Shown one piece after another: positions 47,101 to 53,100 of a stretch of 64,000 bases of DNA (its first letter is position 1; the number at the start of each line of letters is the position of its first letter). This DNA comes from Uloborus plumipes. Lineage: Eukaryota; Arthropoda; Arachnida; Araneae; Uloboridae. The stretch spans positions 49,528-113,527 of the forward strand of contig JAXGGA010002845.1 of NCBI GenBank assembly GCA_038373865.1, read 5' to 3'. Under the pieces are notes generated by a model. It worked only from the letters and a program-made list of their open reading frames with translations, was not told the origin of the DNA and searched no databases. A program made the position numbers and the translations under genes.

Positions 47101-50100
47101 TCTGCTACTGGACTTTTGTATGTATCCTGTAATGCTTTTTTTTTCCTTTCCATTTTTGAGGTTTATTGGTGTTTCGTGTGGTGGGAAAACGTGCATTTGC
47201 AATGCTTTTCTATTTTATTCATTTATTGATTTAGCAATTGAACTTTGATTCTCTTTAGTGAAATCTTTTTTAATTGGATATTAAAGTTTTTTATTTTTTA
47301 GCGTATTTATTTAAGAAATTTCACGTTTTTTGTATAAAGAGATGTAAAACATGATTATCTGTTTTAGGTTTGCTTGGAAGGTAAATTATCTGAAAATACA
47401 GTTAAGAGAGAATTGAGCCATGGAAGAAGGGGTGCTGGAGATCTAATACCATGGACTATCTCTCAAGAGGTGGGTATAAAACAATTGATGAGTATCATGT
47501 TTTACTTGCCAAAAAAAAAAGTGTTCAAATCATTGGTGGTTCCCTTAATAGTTATTAATTTCTCTCAAATATTTTTAAATCTATAGAAAAGCACAGTTGG
47601 CCAAAATCTGTTGATCATAGATTAGGATTGTTATTAGCATCCTGCTCCTAGATGGACTGTGTTTAACATTGTGGCTTATTACACAGTTGCTATGACCAAA
47701 TGTGGAAAAAATTAAAAAAAAAAAAAAGGAAAAATAAAACAAAAAAGATAGAAAGTGAAGAATGTTCACATAATGGTACACCATGATTGATTTGCTGGTG
47801 TTTTGAAATCAAATTGCTGCAAGTCATTTTTTGTAGCATGGTGTTGGATTATGCGAAAGAGCTTAGAAGTTCCATTCCATTATCATCGTAAGCTATTTGA
47901 ACCTAATCAAGAGCTCATAGTAAGTACTGTACATGTTTTACTTTCATGATGTTACCAGATCACCAAAGCAGAACCAGTTTTTGAAAAGGAGATCATCGAA
48001 TCACATTTTTGAAAACTATTACCTAATGATAATTATTTTTTATTTGGTGATTTTTTTTTGATACGTCAAGAGTTAAAAAGTTTTTCTCACAACTTTTAAT
48101 CTATAAAAATGCTGTGACGTGTTACTGAACTTATGATCAATGTTATTTTTTTGTTTTAGTTCTCTGAACAAGATTTTCCTTCTCTGTCTGGAGCTCGAAT
48201 TGTAAGGATTGCAACTCATCCAGATTACCAGAGGGTAAGATTATTGTTGTCATTATTATCAACAGTAGCTGTATTGTAATGAGGCCTTAATAAAGTGATA
48301 CATCCATCTGTAATAATAATATTTTATAGTTCCCATGCATTTGCATAAAATGTAATGTAAATTGCCCTTAAATTTAATGAAATTCATTTATCTTAACACC
48401 TGGAATAATGTTTTTCTTTAAAAGATTTACAACCAGAAACTTGAACATTTCAAGTTAACTGTATAAGAAATATAAAATAAAAAAAACTTTGGGAGTATTT
48501 ATTATTATTGTTATTATTATTATTTTAACTCATTCTTAGAATAAGTGTCAATTCAATATGTTACGTAAATTTATAATAATACAACAGTTAAATTCAAGCA
48601 GCAAACGCTAATATTAAAAACCATGTGCTGCCACTAAAGACATTCACCAAAATAACAACTGAAACAAACAAACAAAAAGACTTAACATTTTAAATGCCAC
48701 AAACAGTAATTGATATCAGATCCAATAACACCACGCAACGTTGATTTTTTTTTGTCAAATTCATAGAGAATTCAGACCTAGTTTTTGACAAAAAAAAAAA
48801 AAAAAAAAAAAACATATGAATAAAAAAATAAATTATCTGTATCAGTGATTTTCATAAATAAATAAACTAACTTTGACACAAGAAAATAGTTATCATAAAT
48901 GTCATTGAAGCAAAGGGTAAACTTTCAGCCATAATATATTTTCCACATAAAAAACATCCATAAATATATGTTGGTTAAAAAAAAATCTAATTTTCAATCT
49001 ATCAATGCATTCATAATTCATGTAATTATCTTACTTTATTTTAGTTATTATTAAATGAAAACACACATTTTTCACACAAAAATACCGTTTTATTCAAGTC
49101 TGATTTATTTATTTATTTATTTTTTTTAAATTCTTTCTCCAAAGATTTGTTTTGTGTAAGCAAATGAGTGTGGGTCACAAATAAAGAGCATTTTAAAAAA
49201 ATACATTTTTTGTTTGTTTATTTCACAGAAAATTTTTATTCTATTCGAATATTATTTTATAATATGGCTGTATAATTCTCAACTAAAATATACTTATTAA
49301 TGTTTTACGTATTTATTTATTTTGATGCCATTTTGCTAACTTCAGACTAAATTTGTTTCATTCTTTTATAGAAAGGTTATGGTTTTAAAGCTTTAAGCCT
49401 TCTGCAAGATTTTTATGAAGGAAAATTTGTTACGGAACGGAGCATGCCTTTAGATATGTCATCATACCTTGTTAAAAATGATTTGGAAACAGAGGAAAGT
49501 TTGCTGGAAGAAACATTGACCCCTCGGACATCTTTGCCCCCATTACTGTTTGAATTAAATCAGATAAGCCCAGATATTTTGGACTATCTTGGTGTATCAT
49601 ATGGATTATCTAAAGATCTTTTAAGGTAAATGCTATTCTTTTCACTCTATAATCTGCCTAGTTGGTTGGAGTTTAAGTTATTTGTGCGTGTGTGTGCCAT
49701 AAATACTAATAAATGTTAAAGAACTGTTTTGAAACATTATTGTGGCACTTATATTTTAAACAAAAATATAAGTGACACAAAATAATTTCATATTGACTGA
49801 CCAGTGACATGTCTATTTATTTTGTTAAACATTAAAAGTTCATATTAATTTACTATAAGTTTTTTTGCTAAGCACAGAATTTTATGAGTAACTTTACTTG
49901 TTGTTTTAATGAAAAAATAGTTTCAGAATGAGAAAATATGAGAGTTCTTTGAAGTTTTAGCTATACAAAATTTTATTAGGTTCACTATTCCTTTACACCA
50001 GTGGCATCCAACTTTTTTTTTACCCAAAAACTATCTCATAATAAGATTTTCTCATGTGTCTGACCACATGTGAAATTTAAATATATTTAGAATCTTTCTT

Positions 50101-53100
50101 GCTAATATCAGAAAACAAGTAAAAGGAAATGAAATTATACCAAGATTTGTTGTTATCACTGCTTGATGATTAATGTTAAGTTTGGCTACTGCTCTTCAGA
50201 AATTATTTTCTAAATACTTGGCTTCAACTCTGTAACATTATGGCTATTTTTTAACTGTATTTAAGAAACTAAAAGTAGTAACATTTTCTCTGAATTTGTA
50301 ACATTATGATATAACAAGGTATCTAGGTGTCTAGTGGTCAGAGAAGTCTGCCATGGATGGTGTGGTCCCGGGTTTGAGTCCCGGCTTGGGCATGGATGTG
50401 CTTTCTCTCTCTGTCCTTGTCCTTTCTTTGTGTGACTGTGTTGTTGTGAAAGTTTGCTTACCCTCTAAATGGGTACCTATGGCATGCATGTACTGTGGAA
50501 GTCGGGCTTCACACCAAATTACGGTACAGTTGCAAAAGTGAAGCAGTGCACCCCAAATTGCCAGCCTGGCTGGCACACGACAACAACAAGGTATCTAGGA
50601 ATTTAATATCAAGTATGAAAAGGAAAGTTCAGCAATAGGGAAGTAAAGAAATTTGCTTTCTTCTTGAATGAGGTGCAGTCTAGAACACTTGCATGGCTGT
50701 TTTGAATTGTTGTCTTTGATTTATAACATTGAACGGAAAAGGCCACATGCTTCAGCTTTGTGGGTCGTAGGTGGGGCACGTTATGATGTAGGCTTTACGT
50801 TATGATGCTTTTTTAAGCTTCTTTTGTGTGCATGGTGTTGAGACGTGTAATATGTGGAATTGAAATTGTTGTGAAATAAATCTTGAATTTGAAATAGAAT
50901 TTCATATGTGTTTTAGGTTTTGGAAAAATGCTGGATTTTTGCCTGTTTATCTTGCTCATACCCCTGTAAGTTTTACTTCTTCATTTAAACTTTTTTTTTT
51001 TTCCCGAGTTTGTTTTATTACTAATCATTTCAGTTCTGCCATTTTCTCTTGCTGTAAAAAAATGGTTTAAAATTTTCGTTCTTAGAATTTTTTTTTTTGA
51101 TGACATGTCAGTTAAAAATAAATCATTTTACTAAGAATAAAAGTAAAATTCAGTAAACGAGTTTAAAGTCTGATTTTTATGTTTTTCACTCTCATATTTA
51201 AGAATGTGATCACAATTGTTGTAAGTTTCGTTCCTTTATCTGATGTCCATTCTGTATGCCCTCTTAATTTTTAAATCAAAATATGAATTTTATGGAAGTA
51301 CAGGAAGTCATTAATTTTGCATTTCGTTTAGAATCAAGTCACTGGGGAGCATTCATGTATCATGTTGAAACAACTGCGAGGGCTTTCAACTAGCTCAAGT
51401 TGGTTGCCTTTCTTTTGGTATGATTTTTGCCAGAGAACAGTATTATCCGTTGCAATTTTCAAATTGAACTGTCAGCTTTTAATGGATCTTATTTCAAGTG
51501 ATATAGATATAAGAAATGAAAACAAAGGTATGTATGTAATCATTGTATTGAATACATTTTTTTTTTTCAATTTTATTTATCATCAAAAATTTAGTGAAAT
51601 GAAGTCAAGTCTTTGATTAGAAAATCTCTTATTTAAATAATTTTTGTTTTGAAATGCTGTATGTATAAGCAAAAACTGGATTCTCTCATGGACATATCCA
51701 GGGGGAGGAAAGGGGCTAGTAGCTGCCCCCTCTTCAAAAATAGAAAATATTTAAATTAAACCAAGAAAAGAAAGAAATTTCAAAAAAAAAAAAAAAAAAT
51801 AGAATAGTGGACAGTTTACTTCAATTCCTAAACTTATCAATGAGTTTGACTCTGATAACTGTGTGATTGATTTTAAAAGTATATTTCTTTTTGGGATCTC
51901 ATTGAAAAGATAAAATCGCTGTTTAATTGGGTTAGTACCATAATATCCCCTGTACCCATGTACTGTGAAAAGGTTTAAATTTAGAAAAGTGCTCCTCTTC
52001 CTTTTGTCCATCATTTCAAAATTTTCTTGGGGGTGGGGGTGACAAAGGGTATATCTTTCAATGTATTTCATTAGAAAAAGCACCAGAATACACACACAAA
52101 TGCAAAATCAGTGTTTCTAAAATAGGGGGCATTGACCAGCCTTGCCCATTATGTTGAGCTGGATATGCTAGTGGGGATAATTTTTATTTGAGTTTATTGC
52201 AAATACTGTATTTTTCATACCTAACAATAACTTGTTTTTCAATTTTACAATTTTAGTTTAAAGATATGAATAAACTTGAAAATAATCACTCACCATCTGG
52301 CAACTTAATGCCTTACATTTAGAATACTCAACATTCCATAAATAGTTTTTACTTAATAGATTTATTATTATTATTTTTTTCCTAACCTTATCAAGAGGTA
52401 TGTATTTTGTTGCACTTATCTCATGAACATGGTTTTAAAAAGTTCTCACATACTATTTGCCAAAAAAATATACATTTTGCCAAAAGATTAGAAAAAGTCA
52501 CTCTTTGTTTCATTTTCCTACTGCAGCCCCTCAAAAACTAACAAGTCCAAGCTTCTGGGTATGTAAAAAAGCTTTAAGCATACCTTGGGAGGAAAGAAGT
52601 GCAAGTGTATGAAATTACAGCTAGGTGTCATATGCAAATGTTTTCTTCCACAGCTCACCTTTCAGTGTAGTACTTTTTGTTTTTGTTAACAAAGTCCTAC
52701 ATAAAGTGGCTCATAATACAGTAAACTGCTGTTTATCTACGGAATAGGGTGGCATAATAACCGCGGATAATCGAACAATAGGTGAAAAACGATATTAAAG
52801 TATGCAATAGTTAAAAAAAATGTCAATAACAGTACACATACATTTAAATTATAGCTAAAAAGGACAACTGTGAATGTAAAAAATATCTTGAAAAGATATG
52901 ACCAATAATGCACTTTCATTTTTTTTTCCTTTTATTAAATCATCTTTGTAAAAAAAAAAGAAAAATAAAGTGTGGAAGACGTGCTATAATCCGACCACCG
53001 ATAATCAGAGTTTATTGTGTTAAAAAAATGGCTTCCAAACTAAAAGTTACTATTTTTGTTACTAACAAAAAATTTGAATTTTTAGGTCTAGATGTTATTT

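Noticed and set aside
47834..47935. Possible extra NAT10 exon between exons 11 and 12
   Set aside because: It has several stops in every forward frame and no place in the family alignment, which is continuous without it.
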